Assembly (NCBI RefSeq): GCF_900176285.1
Contig: NZ_FWXF01000003.1
Coordinates: 180,027-244,026, forward strand
Length of the DNA: 64,000 nucleotides
DNA from: Desulfacinum hydrothermale DSM 13146
Lineage (GTDB): Bacteria; Desulfobacterota; Syntrophobacteria; Syntrophobacterales; DSM-9756
Reading direction: 5' to 3'
A model generated the notes under the pieces. It searched no databases. It saw only the letters and a program-made list of their open reading frames with translations, and was not told the origin of the DNA. Shown piece after piece: positions 42,774 through 52,011 of the stretch (position 1 is the stretch's first letter; every line of letters starts with the position of its first letter). The translations under genes and the position numbers were made by a program.

Positions 42774-44555
42774 ATGATGCTCGAACGATTTCGACACGAA
42801 TCGGAGAATCTGCTTTCCGCCTTGGAGGATCTCAAGGGCTTGGCCGAACTTCGCGCGGACCAAGCCGTCGGTGACAACGTGGAGGCTCTGCGGCGCAAGC
42901 TTTTGGAAAACAAATTCTATCTGGTGGTGCTGGGCCAGTTCAAACGGGGAAAGAGCACCTTTATCAACAGCCTGCTGGGAACCCGGCTGCTGCCGACCGC
43001 CGTGGTACCGCTCACCTCCATCGTTACCGTCCTGAGCCATGGAGAGGACGAGCACATGGAAGTCCATTTCGAAAATGGAGACAAGCGATCCGTTGGCCGA
43101 GAAGAGCTGGCGGATTACGTCACCGAAAAGGGCAATCCCGGCAACGAAAAGCAGGTGGTGCAGGTCCGGATCACGTATCCCTCGCCCTATCTAAAGGATG
43201 GCGTCCATATCATCGATACCCCGGGGGTGGGCTCCATCTTCTCCAACAACACCCAGGAGACCTACAACTTTCTGCCCAAAGTGGACGCCGCCCTGTTTCT
43301 CTTCGCGGCGGATCCTCCCATCAGCCAGGAAGAAATCGATTTCCTGAAGGATATCCGGGAGTATGTCGGAAAGATCTTCTTCATCCAAAACAAGATCGAT
43401 CATGTGGACGAAGCGGACCTGCTGGAATCCATGGCTTTTTCCAAGGCGGTCATCCAGGAGGCGTTGGGCAACACGTCCATCGAGATCCACCCCCTGTCGG
43501 CCAAGCTGGCCCTGGAAGGCAAGCTGACCGGAGATGAGGAGAAGCTGCAGCGAAGTCGTCTGCCCGAATTCGACCAGGTGCTGGGCCAATTCCTCACCCG
43601 GGAAAAGGGCAAGGTGTTGCTTCAGTCGGTCTTGCAGAGCGGTTTCAAGTATCTGGCGGACGAAGAGTTTGCCATCAAGCTGGAACAAAAAGCCGCGGCC
43701 ACGCCCCTTCAGGAGTTGGAGGAGAAGATCCAGCTCTTCGACCGGGAACTCAAGCGGATCCTCGACCAGAAGCACGATAACGACTACCTCTATGAAGGCG
43801 AGATCAAGAGGCTCATGGACCTTTTGGATCGGGACATGGACCGATTCCGCAAGGAGACGATTCCGGAACTGCTGGAAGATCTGCGAAAGACCGGCGAAAG
43901 CAACCGCCACCTGCCGGCCGGCGAGTATGTGAAGCTGATGGAAAACGCCCTGCGCGAGGGCATCGTTCGTAGCTTCGACGAATGGATCGTGCGCCAGGAA
44001 GAGCGCCTCAATGAACATTACGGGGAAATTTCCAAGCGGTTTTCCGACCGAGCCAATGAGATCATTGCCAACCTGCAGGCGGCCTCCGCCAAACTGTTCG
44101 ATTTGACCTTCGAGCAGGTAACGGCCGACGAGGCCATCAGCACGGAGACGCGCTTTTATTACCTGCTGGGAGACCGCCCCCGCTTCTTCGATATCGGCAA
44201 GGCCTTGGAGTTCCTGTCCCATCGACTGCTGCCCAAGAGCCTTTCCCAGGCGAAGGTGCTCAAGGATATCTTGAAGAAGTTGCCGGAGCGGATCGATGCC
44301 AACTGCGGGCGGGTGCGCAGCGACTTCAAATACCGCATTCAGCAGAGTTTTCTGGACTTCCGCTGGAACCTGAATGGAAAGATCGACGCCACCGCGGCAA
44401 GTATTCGCCAGGCATTGGAAAAGGCCGTGGAGATGAAAAAGGCGGGAGCCACGGAGCTGGATCAGATGACCGAGCAACTGAATGCGCAATGGAAGCAACT
44501 GGAGGCCGTGAAGCGCCGCCTCCAGGAACTGCGAGCATCTCTGGACCACATCTGA
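42774..44555 (+). CDS. Dynamin-family GTPase
   Basis: A 593-residue bacterial dynamin-like protein. G1 is GQFKRGKSTFINSLLG, G2 lies in AVVPLTSIVT, G3 is IIDTPGVGS and G4 is QNKIDHVDE. The remainder is helical with coiled-coil stretches, as in membrane-remodelling dynamin relatives; no C-terminal membrane helix is evident. Start ATG 42774 has AGGAGGG six bases upstream. A role in membrane maintenance or stress is the general family expectation; no partner dynamin gene is adjacent. Confidence 0.88.
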   Translation: MMLERFRHESENLLSALEDLKGLAELRADQAVGDNVEALRRKLLENKFYLVVLGQFKRGKSTFINSLLGTRLLPTAVVPLTSIVTVLSHGEDEHMEVHFENGDKRSVGREELADYVTEKGNPGNEKQVVQVRITYPSPYLKDGVHIIDTPGVGSIFSNNTQETYNFLPKVDAALFLFAADPPISQEEIDFLKDIREYVGKIFFIQNKIDHVDEADLLESMAFSKAVIQEALGNTSIEIHPLSAKLALEGKLTGDEEKLQRSRLPEFDQVLGQFLTREKGKVLLQSVLQSGFKYLADEEFAIKLEQKAAATPLQELEEKIQLFDRELKRILDQKHDNDYLYEGEIKRLMDLLDRDMDRFRKETIPELLEDLRKTGESNRHLPAGEYVKLMENALREGIVRSFDEWIVRQEERLNEHYGEISKRFSDRANEIIANLQAASAKLFDLTFEQVTADEAISTETRFYYLLGDRPRFFDIGKALEFLSHRLLPKSLSQAKVLKDILKKLPERIDANCGRVRSDFKYRIQQSFLDFRWNLNGKIDATAASIRQALEKAVEMKKAGATELDQMTEQLNAQWKQLEAVKRRLQELRASLDHI

Positions 44556-44625
44556 GGGCCTGCCCGAAAAGGGCCGGCGCCGCAAAGCGCCCACCCGTTC
44601 AAACAGTCGCCAAGGCCGGGGCCCT

Positions 44626-45366
44626 TCAGCCCACCACCCGGGGCACCAGGTCGCCGGCCTTTCCCTGCAGACTCACCGAAAGGGCCCGGCTGTACGGGGT
44701 GGGCTCCAGATTGATCTCGGCCACGAACGCCCCGTTTTCTTTGGCGTATAGGCCCATGGACGCCGCGGGCTGCACCACCCCGGAGGTACCGATCACCAAC
44801 ATCACATCGCATTCCTCCAGGGCCTCGTAGGCGCGGCGGAGCAGATCCGGATCCAGGGATTCCCCGAACCAAACCACGTCGGGGCGCCACATACCGCCGC
44901 AGTCCTGGCACAGCGGCGGAAAAGGAATCGGCACCCGGCGGTCTTCCCGGCGCTGCCCGCACCGGGAACAGCGCACGCGCCAGATATTGCCGTGCAGTTC
45001 CCACACGTTTTCACTTCCCGCCGCCTGGTGCAATCCGTCGATGTTTTGAGTCAACAGCACGAAGGATTCCTTGGCCGCCTCCAGCGCCACCAGGGCCTTG
45101 TGGGCGGCATTGGGCTGCAAGGGCGCCAGGACCTCGCGTCGGTAATTGTAAAAGTCCCAGACCAGTTGAGGATCCCGGGCGAAGGCCTCGGGCGTGGCCA
45201 GATCGGTGGCCTTGTGTTGACGCCACAAACCGCCCGCCCCGCGGAAGGTGGGCACCCCCGATTCGGCGCTGATCCCCGCTCCGGTGAGCACCACCACCCG
45301 GGACGCCTCGCGCACCTTTTCCTTCACCCGCTGCAGGTTTTGAGCCGCCTGTTCCGGTCGGGTCAT
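44626..45366 (-). CDS. cobB: NAD-dependent deacylase (sirtuin, CobB-like)
   Basis: A 246-residue class III sirtuin. GAGISAESGVPTFRG (NAD site), TQNIDGLHQAAGS (catalytic loop), catalytic His in ELHGN, and a structural zinc site CSRCGQRRED...CQDCGGMWRPDVVWFGE. Removes acyl groups from lysines using NAD+. GAGGGAGG precedes the ATG, which overlaps the upstream ATP-grasp gene's TGA (ATGA): two-gene operon. Confidence 0.93.
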   Translation of the reverse strand: MTRPEQAAQNLQRVKEKVREASRVVVLTGAGISAESGVPTFRGAGGLWRQHKATDLATPEAFARDPQLVWDFYNYRREVLAPLQPNAAHKALVALEAAKESFVLLTQNIDGLHQAAGSENVWELHGNIWRVRCSRCGQRREDRRVPIPFPPLCQDCGGMWRPDVVWFGESLDPDLLRRAYEALEECDVMLVIGTSGVVQPAASMGLYAKENGAFVAEINLEPTPYSRALSVSLQGKAGDLVPRVVG

Positions 45367-46154
45367 AGCCAGCCTCCCTCGTCCAGCTCCCTGAAAATCT
45401 GGTAGATATCCAGACCCCGTCGATGAAAGCCCTCCAAGCCGTAGGCCATGTTGGCCTCCAACACCCACCACCGGCCGTGGTGCCGACAGAGATCCAACGC
45501 CACCTCGTCGAACCGGCACACGTTCGCCACCCACCGGGCAAAGTCCAAGGCGGCCTGCGGAATGGCATCGAAGCAAATGCGCCCCCCGCACGACACGTTG
45601 TTTCGGAAATCGCCCGGCCGGGCGATCCGCCAGTAGGCGTGCACCACCCGTCCGGCCAGCAAAACCACGCGCAGATCCCGATCGATGGGCAGATATTCTT
45701 GGACATAGGCCGGGTTGTGTTCCGACACATAGGCCGTCAAGGCGCAAGAGTCCTCGACCCGCCACACCCCCCGGCCCTGGGACGAACCCACCGGGGTTTT
45801 GGCCACGAACGGAAAGGAAAAGTCGGCCAGGATCCTTTCTTCCCGGTCCCGTCCATAGTAGATGCCCGTGCGGGGGTGGGGCACGTCCAGGAGCTGAAAG
45901 AGCTGGGTCTGGCGGATCTTGTTTCCCATGAAGGCGTAGTAGTTTCGGGGAAAGACCTCCTTGCCCCCGGCCCGAAAGAGTTCTTCATAGAGTCGGCTGG
46001 GGTAATAGAGGGTGGGTGCTTGCCGGATCGCCCGCTTTTCGTCGTCCCCATAGTCGTCCCAGTTGGGATGGACGCCGAGACAATGAAACGAACGGCAGCG
46101 TCTCACTCTCTTTCCCAGGGATAGACGATGATGGCGCCCCCGCATATCCGTCAT
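45363..46154 (-). CDS. ATP-grasp/RimK-like ligase family protein
   Basis: A 263-residue protein with ATP-grasp features: PFVAKTPVGSSQGRGVWRV (ATP lysine and glycine-rich loop), YVQEYLPIDRDLRVVLLAG, and metal ligands in VALDLCRHHGRWWVLEANMAYGLEGF. Similar to RimK/alpha-amino-acid ligases, though shorter. The start is uncertain: ATG 46154 or the ATG three codons later; an upstream ATG at 46217 is possible. Coupled with the sirtuin gene. The substrate is unknown. Confidence 0.75.
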   Translation of the reverse strand: MTDMRGRHHRLSLGKRVRRCRSFHCLGVHPNWDDYGDDEKRAIRQAPTLYYPSRLYEELFRAGGKEVFPRNYYAFMGNKIRQTQLFQLLDVPHPRTGIYYGRDREERILADFSFPFVAKTPVGSSQGRGVWRVEDSCALTAYVSEHNPAYVQEYLPIDRDLRVVLLAGRVVHAYWRIARPGDFRNNVSCGGRICFDAIPQAALDFARWVANVCRFDEVALDLCRHHGRWWVLEANMAYGLEGFHRRGLDIYQIFRELDEGGWL

Positions 46155-46278
46155 GACTCGCCCGCTTTCGTCATCCACAATCCGTGATGGGTGGTGTCGG
46201 CGCTTTTTATGTGACACGGGACGGGTTTGGTGTCAAAATTTTCCAACCCAATACACATCACGGCCTTGGGAGGTAACC

Positions 46279-46869
46279 ATGGCAACGATCACGGCCCTGT
46301 ACGGCAGCCCCCGAAAAGATGGCAACACGGCGTTGCTGCTCCGCAAAGCGTTGGAAGGCGCACGCCAGGAAGGCGCTCGCGTTGAGGAATTTTACCTTCG
46401 GGACCTCAAGATCTCCCCCTGCCTGGAACTCTACGGCTGCAAAGAAGGTGGCCGATGTGTCATCGACGACGACTTTCATCAGGTGGCCGATGCGATCCGC
46501 CGATCCCAAGGCGTGATCCTGGCCTCGCCCGTCTTCTTTTACACCGTCTCCGCTCACACCAAGATCTTCATGGACCGATGTCAGTCTCTGTGGGTGAAGC
46601 GCTACTGGATCGACGGAACCCCCTTCGGATCCAAGGCATACGAAAGGCGCGGATTCTTCATCGCCGCCGGGGCCACCCGGGGAAAGAAGCTTTTCGACGG
46701 GGTGGTGCTGACCGCCCGGTACTTCTTCGACGCACTGGGAGCCGATCTTTGGGATTCGCTCCTTGTGCGGGGCGTGGACGCCGAAGGGGACGTGCTCCAG
46801 CACCCCGAGCACTTGAAAGTGGCCCACGAAAAGGGTAAAAAGTTCGCCCGCCTCCTGCGGGAGGCGTAA
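46279..46869 (+). CDS. Flavodoxin-fold NAD(P)H-dependent FMN reductase family protein
   Basis: A 196-residue flavoprotein of the iron-sulfur-flavoprotein/FMN-reductase class. The FMN phosphate loop is GSPRKDGNTALLL; LASPVFFYTVSAHTKIFMDRC is the second flavin-contact region. CLELYGCKEGGRCVIDDDF carries the Cys-rich turn, possibly an Fe-S site or a modified version. GGGAGG precedes the ATG. Likely a redox partner or detoxifying reductase. Confidence 0.85.
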   Translation: MATITALYGSPRKDGNTALLLRKALEGARQEGARVEEFYLRDLKISPCLELYGCKEGGRCVIDDDFHQVADAIRRSQGVILASPVFFYTVSAHTKIFMDRCQSLWVKRYWIDGTPFGSKAYERRGFFIAAGATRGKKLFDGVVLTARYFFDALGADLWDSLLVRGVDAEGDVLQHPEHLKVAHEKGKKFARLLREA

Positions 46870-46963
46870 CGGGCCGGTCCCTCCACGGCCAGGTACCGCC
46901 CGGATCGCCGGATCCCGCGGACCGGTCACCGTCAGACAAATGAAAGGAGCTTGGAATTCGGTC

Positions 46964-47620
46964 ATGGAAAGCAAGGATCAAAAGGCCTTTTTGGTACTCA
47001 ACAGCCTCTTCGTGGGCAGTCTGGTGATCGCATCGGTTCTTGCCAGTAAGATCATCACCGTGTTCGGGCTGGTGGTGCCCGCGGGCGTTCTGGCCTATTG
47101 CATCACCTTCGTCATCACGGACGTCATCAGCGAATTGTGGGGGCGCGAGCGGGCGGCCTCCACGGTTCTGGGAGGTTTTCTCGCCCTCCTCTTTTCCTTG
47201 GTGCTGGTGCGATTGGCCATCGCCTGGCCGCCCGCCGGTTTCTGGCCCCATGACGAGAGCTTCCGAACGATCCTGGACAGCACATCGCGCATCATCGTGG
47301 CCTCCTTTACCGCCTACCTGCTCAGCCAATACCACGACGTGTGGGCCTTTCACCTGCTCAAGCGGCTCACCGGAGGCAGGCACCTGTGGCTTCGAAACAA
47401 CGCTTCCACCGCCGTCTCCCAGCTCATCGACACGGTCGTCTTCGTCACCATCGCCTTCTACGGTTCCATGCCGGTGCTGCCATTGATTTTGGGTCAGTGG
47501 GTCGTTAAGCTCACCATCGCGGCCCTGGACACCCCGGTGATCTACGCGGTGATCTGGCTGCTGCGCACCCGGCAGTGGGCCCCTGTCCAAGCCGCGGCGG
47601 AAACGGCCGGCGCTCGGTAG
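46964..47620 (+). CDS. Queuosine-precursor transporter (YhhQ/VUT family)
   Basis: A 218-residue membrane protein with about six spans. Family blocks: FVGSLVIASVLASKIITVFG, VPAGVLAYCITFVITDVISELWGRERA and ASTAVSQLIDTVVFVTIAF. Members import preQ0/preQ1 for tRNA queuosine synthesis. ATG 46964 is assumed; ATG 46940 is an alternative. No preQ1 riboswitch could be made out in the 70 bases upstream. Confidence 0.85.
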   Translation: MESKDQKAFLVLNSLFVGSLVIASVLASKIITVFGLVVPAGVLAYCITFVITDVISELWGRERAASTVLGGFLALLFSLVLVRLAIAWPPAGFWPHDESFRTILDSTSRIIVASFTAYLLSQYHDVWAFHLLKRLTGGRHLWLRNNASTAVSQLIDTVVFVTIAFYGSMPVLPLILGQWVVKLTIAALDTPVIYAVIWLLRTRQWAPVQAAAETAGAR

Positions 47621-47716
47621 CAAAAGCAGAGCCGGCACCCGGTGCCGTCCGGATCGCGGGTTTCTGTTCTCGGTATCCGGTTCTCTGTTGTGGGACCACG
47701 ACTGACGGACCCCTCC

Positions 47717-49468
47717 ATGCCCCCTTCTCCAGGATCCCGGGCGTCCCCAGGCGCCCTCCACGTCTTGAAGCCGTTCCTGCGCCACCAGGCCGGGCGCCTG
47801 GCAGCGGGATTTGCCGCCCTGTGGATCGTGGATCTTCTCCAGGTCTGGATCCCCCGGGTGATCAAGCATGCGGTGGACGCCCTGGCCCGGCCGGGCATGA
47901 CCCAGGGCAGGCTCTTTTTCTACGGGGCGGAGATCGCGGGATTGGCCTTGCTGATCGCCGTCTTCCGCTACCTGTGGCGCATCTTGCTCCTGGGTTTTTC
48001 CCGTCTTCTGGAACGGGATCTTCGCCATCAGATGGTGGAGCGCATCCTCTATCTGGACCGGACCGTCTTTTCCCGGCGGAGCACCGGCGACTTCATGGCC
48101 CTTTCGGGTAACGATCTGGCCTCGGTACAGCTGGCGTGCGGCATGGGCCTGGTGGCCTTCGCCGACGCCGTCATCATGAGCCTGGCGGCCCTGGCCTTCA
48201 TGGCCTACATCCACCCCGTCCTCACGGTGGTGGCCACGGCCCCCATGCCCCTGTTGGCTTTCGCCACGCGGTTCCTGTCGGCACGTCTTCACAGGCGCTT
48301 CATGCGGGTCCAGGAGCTCTTTTCCCAGCTCACCGAGCGGGCCCGGTCCACGTTTTCGTCCATCCACCTTTACAAGGCCTATACCCAGGAAGAAGCCCAA
48401 TGCCGCCGCTTCGACGCCGTGGGCCGCGCCTACATCCGCAACAACTTGAAGGTCGCCCTGGTCCAGGGGACCCTCTTTCCCTTCGCGGGACTCACCGCCA
48501 ATGCCAGCCTGCTTCTCGTTCTTTTCTTCGGCGGGCGCCTTACCCTCCAGGGCGTCATCACCACGGGTGATTTCGTGGCCTTCATCGCCTACCTGCATCT
48601 ACTCACCTGGCCCATGATGGCCTTCGGCTGGGTGGCCAACCTTTTCCAGCGGGGCCTCACCAGCCTGGGCCGCATCCAAGGCCTGATGGAAGAACGCCCG
48701 GCCCTGCAAGAGCCCCCCAACCCCCTGCCGCCCCCGCAACCGCCGGTGACCATCCAGGTGCACGGCTTCACCTTCGCCTATCCCGGGCGATCGGAACCGG
48801 CGCTTCGCCGGGTTCACATCACCCTTCCCGTGGGTGTGACAGGTCTTGTGGGGCCCACCGGGTCGGGCAAATCCACCCTCTGCCAGGTTCTGGCCCGGCT
48901 CTATCCCATAGAAGACGGGGCCTACCGCATCAACGGCACGGACGTAAACCGCCTCAACGTGGCGGACGTGCGCCGTCTCATCGCCTACGTCCCTCAGGAC
49001 GGGACGCTCTTTTCCGACACCATCGCCGCCAACATCGCCCTGGGCCGCCCCGAAGCCTCCCGCCAAGAGATCGAAGATGTGGCCCGGGCGGCCGCCATTC
49101 ACCACGAGATCACGGCCATGGAGCACGGCTACGAAACACGGATCGGAGAAAAGGGCGTGCGGCTTTCCGGCGGCCAACGCCAGCGGATCGCCCTGGCGCG
49201 CGCCCTCCTTCTGGACCGGCCGGTGCTTCTCATCGACGACGGCCTGTCCGCCGTGGATCTGGAAACGGAACGCGCCATCCTGCGCGCCATCAAGCCCTAC
49301 CTGGAAGGCCGCACCTGTCTCATCGTCTCCCATCGGGTGGCGGCCCTGGCGGGCTGCGACCGCATCGTGGTGCTGGATCGCGGGGTGGTGGCGGATCAGG
49401 GAAGCCATGACCAGCTGATGGAACGGAACCTCTTCTACCGCACCATCGCGCTTCATCAGACGCAATAG
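47717..49468 (+). CDS. ABC exporter half-transporter A (degenerate catalytic site)
   Basis: A 583-residue ABC exporter. Six-helix transmembrane domain (about 1-320), then a nucleotide-binding domain: Walker A GPTGSGKST, signature LSGGQRQRIALARAL, Walker B VLLIDDGLSAVD, H-loop SHRVAAL. The catalytic Glu after Walker B is Asp here (DD), as in the degenerate subunit of heterodimeric exporters such as TM287. The partner gene starts 24 bases downstream. The start is inferred; no clear ribosome-binding site. Confidence 0.9.
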   Translation: MPPSPGSRASPGALHVLKPFLRHQAGRLAAGFAALWIVDLLQVWIPRVIKHAVDALARPGMTQGRLFFYGAEIAGLALLIAVFRYLWRILLLGFSRLLERDLRHQMVERILYLDRTVFSRRSTGDFMALSGNDLASVQLACGMGLVAFADAVIMSLAALAFMAYIHPVLTVVATAPMPLLAFATRFLSARLHRRFMRVQELFSQLTERARSTFSSIHLYKAYTQEEAQCRRFDAVGRAYIRNNLKVALVQGTLFPFAGLTANASLLLVLFFGGRLTLQGVITTGDFVAFIAYLHLLTWPMMAFGWVANLFQRGLTSLGRIQGLMEERPALQEPPNPLPPPQPPVTIQVHGFTFAYPGRSEPALRRVHITLPVGVTGLVGPTGSGKSTLCQVLARLYPIEDGAYRINGTDVNRLNVADVRRLIAYVPQDGTLFSDTIAANIALGRPEASRQEIEDVARAAAIHHEITAMEHGYETRIGEKGVRLSGGQRQRIALARALLLDRPVLLIDDGLSAVDLETERAILRAIKPYLEGRTCLIVSHRVAALAGCDRIVVLDRGVVADQGSHDQLMERNLFYRTIALHQTQ

Positions 49469-49492
49469 CACGGAATCCGAGGCAACGCTGCG

Positions 49493-51340
49493 ATGCACTA
49501 CGGCTACGGCTACTTCGAAGAAGGTCATCTGGGCAAGATCCAGGACTTGCGTCTGTGGAAGCGCCTCTTTCCCTACCTGCGTCCCCATGGATCGGAGATC
49601 GGCCTGGCCGTGGTCCTTTCCCTGCTCATATCGGCCGCGGACCTGACCCTGCCCTACCTGCTGCGCCTGGGCGTGGACCGCTACATCACAGCCCAGGCCG
49701 TCCCCCAGGCCCAGAGACTCCAAGGGCTTTCCAAGCTCGCCGCCCTCTTCGGCGCACTCATGGCCGTGGGCTTTGCCGCCGAATTCTTCCAGGTTCTCTT
49801 GCTGGAATGGACCGGGCAGCGGATCATGCACCGACTCCGCCAGGACCTTTTTCGCCACGTGATCGGACTGGACCTGCCCTTTTTCCGCACCAACCCCGTG
49901 GGAAAGCTGGTCACGCGCCTCACCAACGACATCCAGAACATGCACGAGATGTTCACCTCCGTGATCGTCACGGTCTTCAACGACCTCCTGCGCATCGTGG
50001 GGATCCTGTGCGTTCTTTTCTGGATGGACGCATCCCTGACCGCTATCCTGATCGGCCTCATCCCCATCATGCTGGGCGCCACCCTCAAGTTCAGCCTGCT
50101 CGCCCGGGAAGCCTTCCGGCGGATTCGAACCCGCCTGGCCCAAATCAACGCCTTTCTGCAGGAGGTACTGGCCGGCCTTTCCGTCCTCCAGATCTTCGGC
50201 CGGGAAGCAGACACTCTGCGGCGCTTCGCGGATCTGAACGAGGCCCACCGGAAGGCCGCCCTGCATCAGATCCATCTTTTCGGGCTGTTCGTCCCCTTCA
50301 TCGAAGTGCTCAACTCCGCCGCGGTGGCGGTGATCATCTGGTACGGGGGCGGCCAAGCGCTGCGCCAGGCCGTGAGCCTGGGGGTGCTGGTGGCCTTCAT
50401 CTCCTACATCCGCCTCTTCTTTCGGCCCCTCAGGGAATTGAGTCAGAAATTTTCCATTGTCCAGTCGGCCCTGGCCTCGGCGGAGCGGATCTTCGAGCTC
50501 ATGGACACCCGCCCCGATCTCCCCGCACCGCCTGCTCCCAAGCGTCTTGAAAAGCTCCAGGGCACCGTGACCTTTCAAGACGTGACCTTCGGCTACGATC
50601 CGGACCGGCCGGTCCTTCGAAACGTCTCCTTCCATGTGGATCCGGGACGGACCCTGGCCATCGTCGGCCCCACCGGTGCGGGCAAGACCACCCTCATCAA
50701 CCTGCTGGAACGATTCTACGATCCCCTGGAAGGACGCGTGCTGGTGGACGGCTGCGACCTGCGGACCCTGGACCCGGCGTGGTGGCGCCGCCGCATGGGC
50801 CTGGTGATGCAGGATGTGTTCATCGTACCGGGCACCCTTCGCGAAAACGTCTGCCTGGATGCGGACCCGACCGAAGCCCGGCTCCGACACATCCTGGAAC
50901 TGGCTCAGCTTTCCGACCTGGTGGAAGCCCTTCCTCTCGGACTGGACACCCCGTTGGGCGAAGGCGGCATCGACCTTTCAGCGGGCCAGAAGCAACTGCT
51001 CTCCTTTGCCCGCATGTTGGCACGAGACCCCGTCATCCTTATTTTGGATGAAGCCACCTCCAACGTGGACTCGGAAACGGAAATGCGCATCCAGCGCGCC
51101 ATCCACAGTGCCATGGCGGGCCGAACGAGTATCGTCATCGCCCACCGGCTGTCCACCATTCGACGGGCGGACAGGATCCTGGTGCTGGACGGAGGTAGGA
51201 TCGTGGAAGAGGGAACCCACGAGGAGTTGATGGAAAAAAAAGGCCTTTACCATCACCTCATCCTCTTGGACCGGCAGAAAGTCGGCCATGGGACCGTTCC
51301 AGAAGGCCGCCTTGCGCGGGATGCGATGGGTGACGATTGA
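49493..51340 (+). CDS. ABC exporter half-transporter B (catalytic)
   Basis: A 615-residue ABC exporter half. Transmembrane domain with six helices (about 35-330), then Walker A GPTGAGKTT, signature LSAGQKQLLSFARML (Gly to Ala change in LSGGQ), Walker B VILILDEATSNVD with the catalytic Glu, and H-loop AHRLSTI. Together with the preceding gene it forms a heterodimer with one canonical site (this Walker B, partner's LSGGQ) and one degenerate site. It exports lipids or hydrophobic compounds by family; the substrate is unknown. Confidence 0.93.
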   Translation: MHYGYGYFEEGHLGKIQDLRLWKRLFPYLRPHGSEIGLAVVLSLLISAADLTLPYLLRLGVDRYITAQAVPQAQRLQGLSKLAALFGALMAVGFAAEFFQVLLLEWTGQRIMHRLRQDLFRHVIGLDLPFFRTNPVGKLVTRLTNDIQNMHEMFTSVIVTVFNDLLRIVGILCVLFWMDASLTAILIGLIPIMLGATLKFSLLAREAFRRIRTRLAQINAFLQEVLAGLSVLQIFGREADTLRRFADLNEAHRKAALHQIHLFGLFVPFIEVLNSAAVAVIIWYGGGQALRQAVSLGVLVAFISYIRLFFRPLRELSQKFSIVQSALASAERIFELMDTRPDLPAPPAPKRLEKLQGTVTFQDVTFGYDPDRPVLRNVSFHVDPGRTLAIVGPTGAGKTTLINLLERFYDPLEGRVLVDGCDLRTLDPAWWRRRMGLVMQDVFIVPGTLRENVCLDADPTEARLRHILELAQLSDLVEALPLGLDTPLGEGGIDLSAGQKQLLSFARMLARDPVILILDEATSNVDSETEMRIQRAIHSAMAGRTSIVIAHRLSTIRRADRILVLDGGRIVEEGTHEELMEKKGLYHHLILLDRQKVGHGTVPEGRLARDAMGDD

Positions 51341-51443
51341 GAAGTGGGCCAAACCTGGAAGAGAGGGACCACTCGCCTCTCACAACGGACGTCTCACATC
51401 CAACCACTGACGCAAACCGGAACAGGAAAGGGAGAGTAAGACC

Positions 51444-51935
51444 ATGGAACGATGCAAGCACATTCGGGTTTTGTGGATCTTCTTGGCGCTCAGCCTTTGG
51501 ATGGGTGCCGCGCCGACCTGGGCCCAGACTCCGCTGGACATGGGCGGCTGGGAGAAGGGGGGCGCTTACGATCGGCTCTACGATCCCCAGGAACGGGACA
51601 AGTTCAAGGCCACGGTGCTAGCCATCAAGGAAGTGGTGCCCCTTGAGGGCATGAGCCCCGGGGTGGCTCTGGTGGTGCAGGACCGGGACGGGGAAGAGAT
51701 CCTGGTGCACCTGGGGCCACGATGGTTCATCGATCCCAACACCATGGGCATCCGTGTGGGCGACAAGGTCAAGGTGTACGGGGCCTGGGCCGAACTGGAT
51801 GACAAGGACGTTTTCATCGCCTCCAAGGTGAAAAAGAGTGATCATTTCCAGTTCAAGGTGCGCCTCACTCGGGACGGCACCCCCTTCTGGACCCTGAGCC
51901 CGGAAGAAGTGGCCAAGGAACGCGCCGGCGAATGA
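51444..51935 (+). CDS. Secreted OB-fold-like protein
   Basis: A 163-residue exported protein. The signal peptide has a basic start (MERCKHIR), a hydrophobic core (LWIFLALSLWMGAA) and a likely cleavage after TWA-Q. The mature part is beta-rich (FKATVLAIKEVVPL, GVALVVQDRDGEEILVHLGPRWFI, VGDKVKVYGAW), like small periplasmic OB-fold proteins. GGGAGAG precedes the ATG. The function is unknown, perhaps periplasmic nucleic-acid or ligand binding. Confidence 0.75.
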   Translation: MERCKHIRVLWIFLALSLWMGAAPTWAQTPLDMGGWEKGGAYDRLYDPQERDKFKATVLAIKEVVPLEGMSPGVALVVQDRDGEEILVHLGPRWFIDPNTMGIRVGDKVKVYGAWAELDDKDVFIASKVKKSDHFQFKVRLTRDGTPFWTLSPEEVAKERAGE

Positions 51936-52011
51936 GGAACTTGGCCGGCGGTGCCGGCAGCCGGCCCGCAACAGCGGTCAATGAGCTGAAAGGACATGGC
52001 GGCACAAACCC

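Noticed and set aside
46870..46963. preQ1 riboswitch before the queuosine-precursor transporter
   Set aside because: The leader is short and GC-rich, without the compact pseudoknot pattern or the A-rich tail of preQ1 riboswitches.
46658..48598. 646-codon minus-strand open frame across three genes
   Set aside because: It spans the flavoprotein, queuosine transporter and ABC genes in antisense. It is dominated by Gly/Asp/Gln/His and has no recognisable domain.
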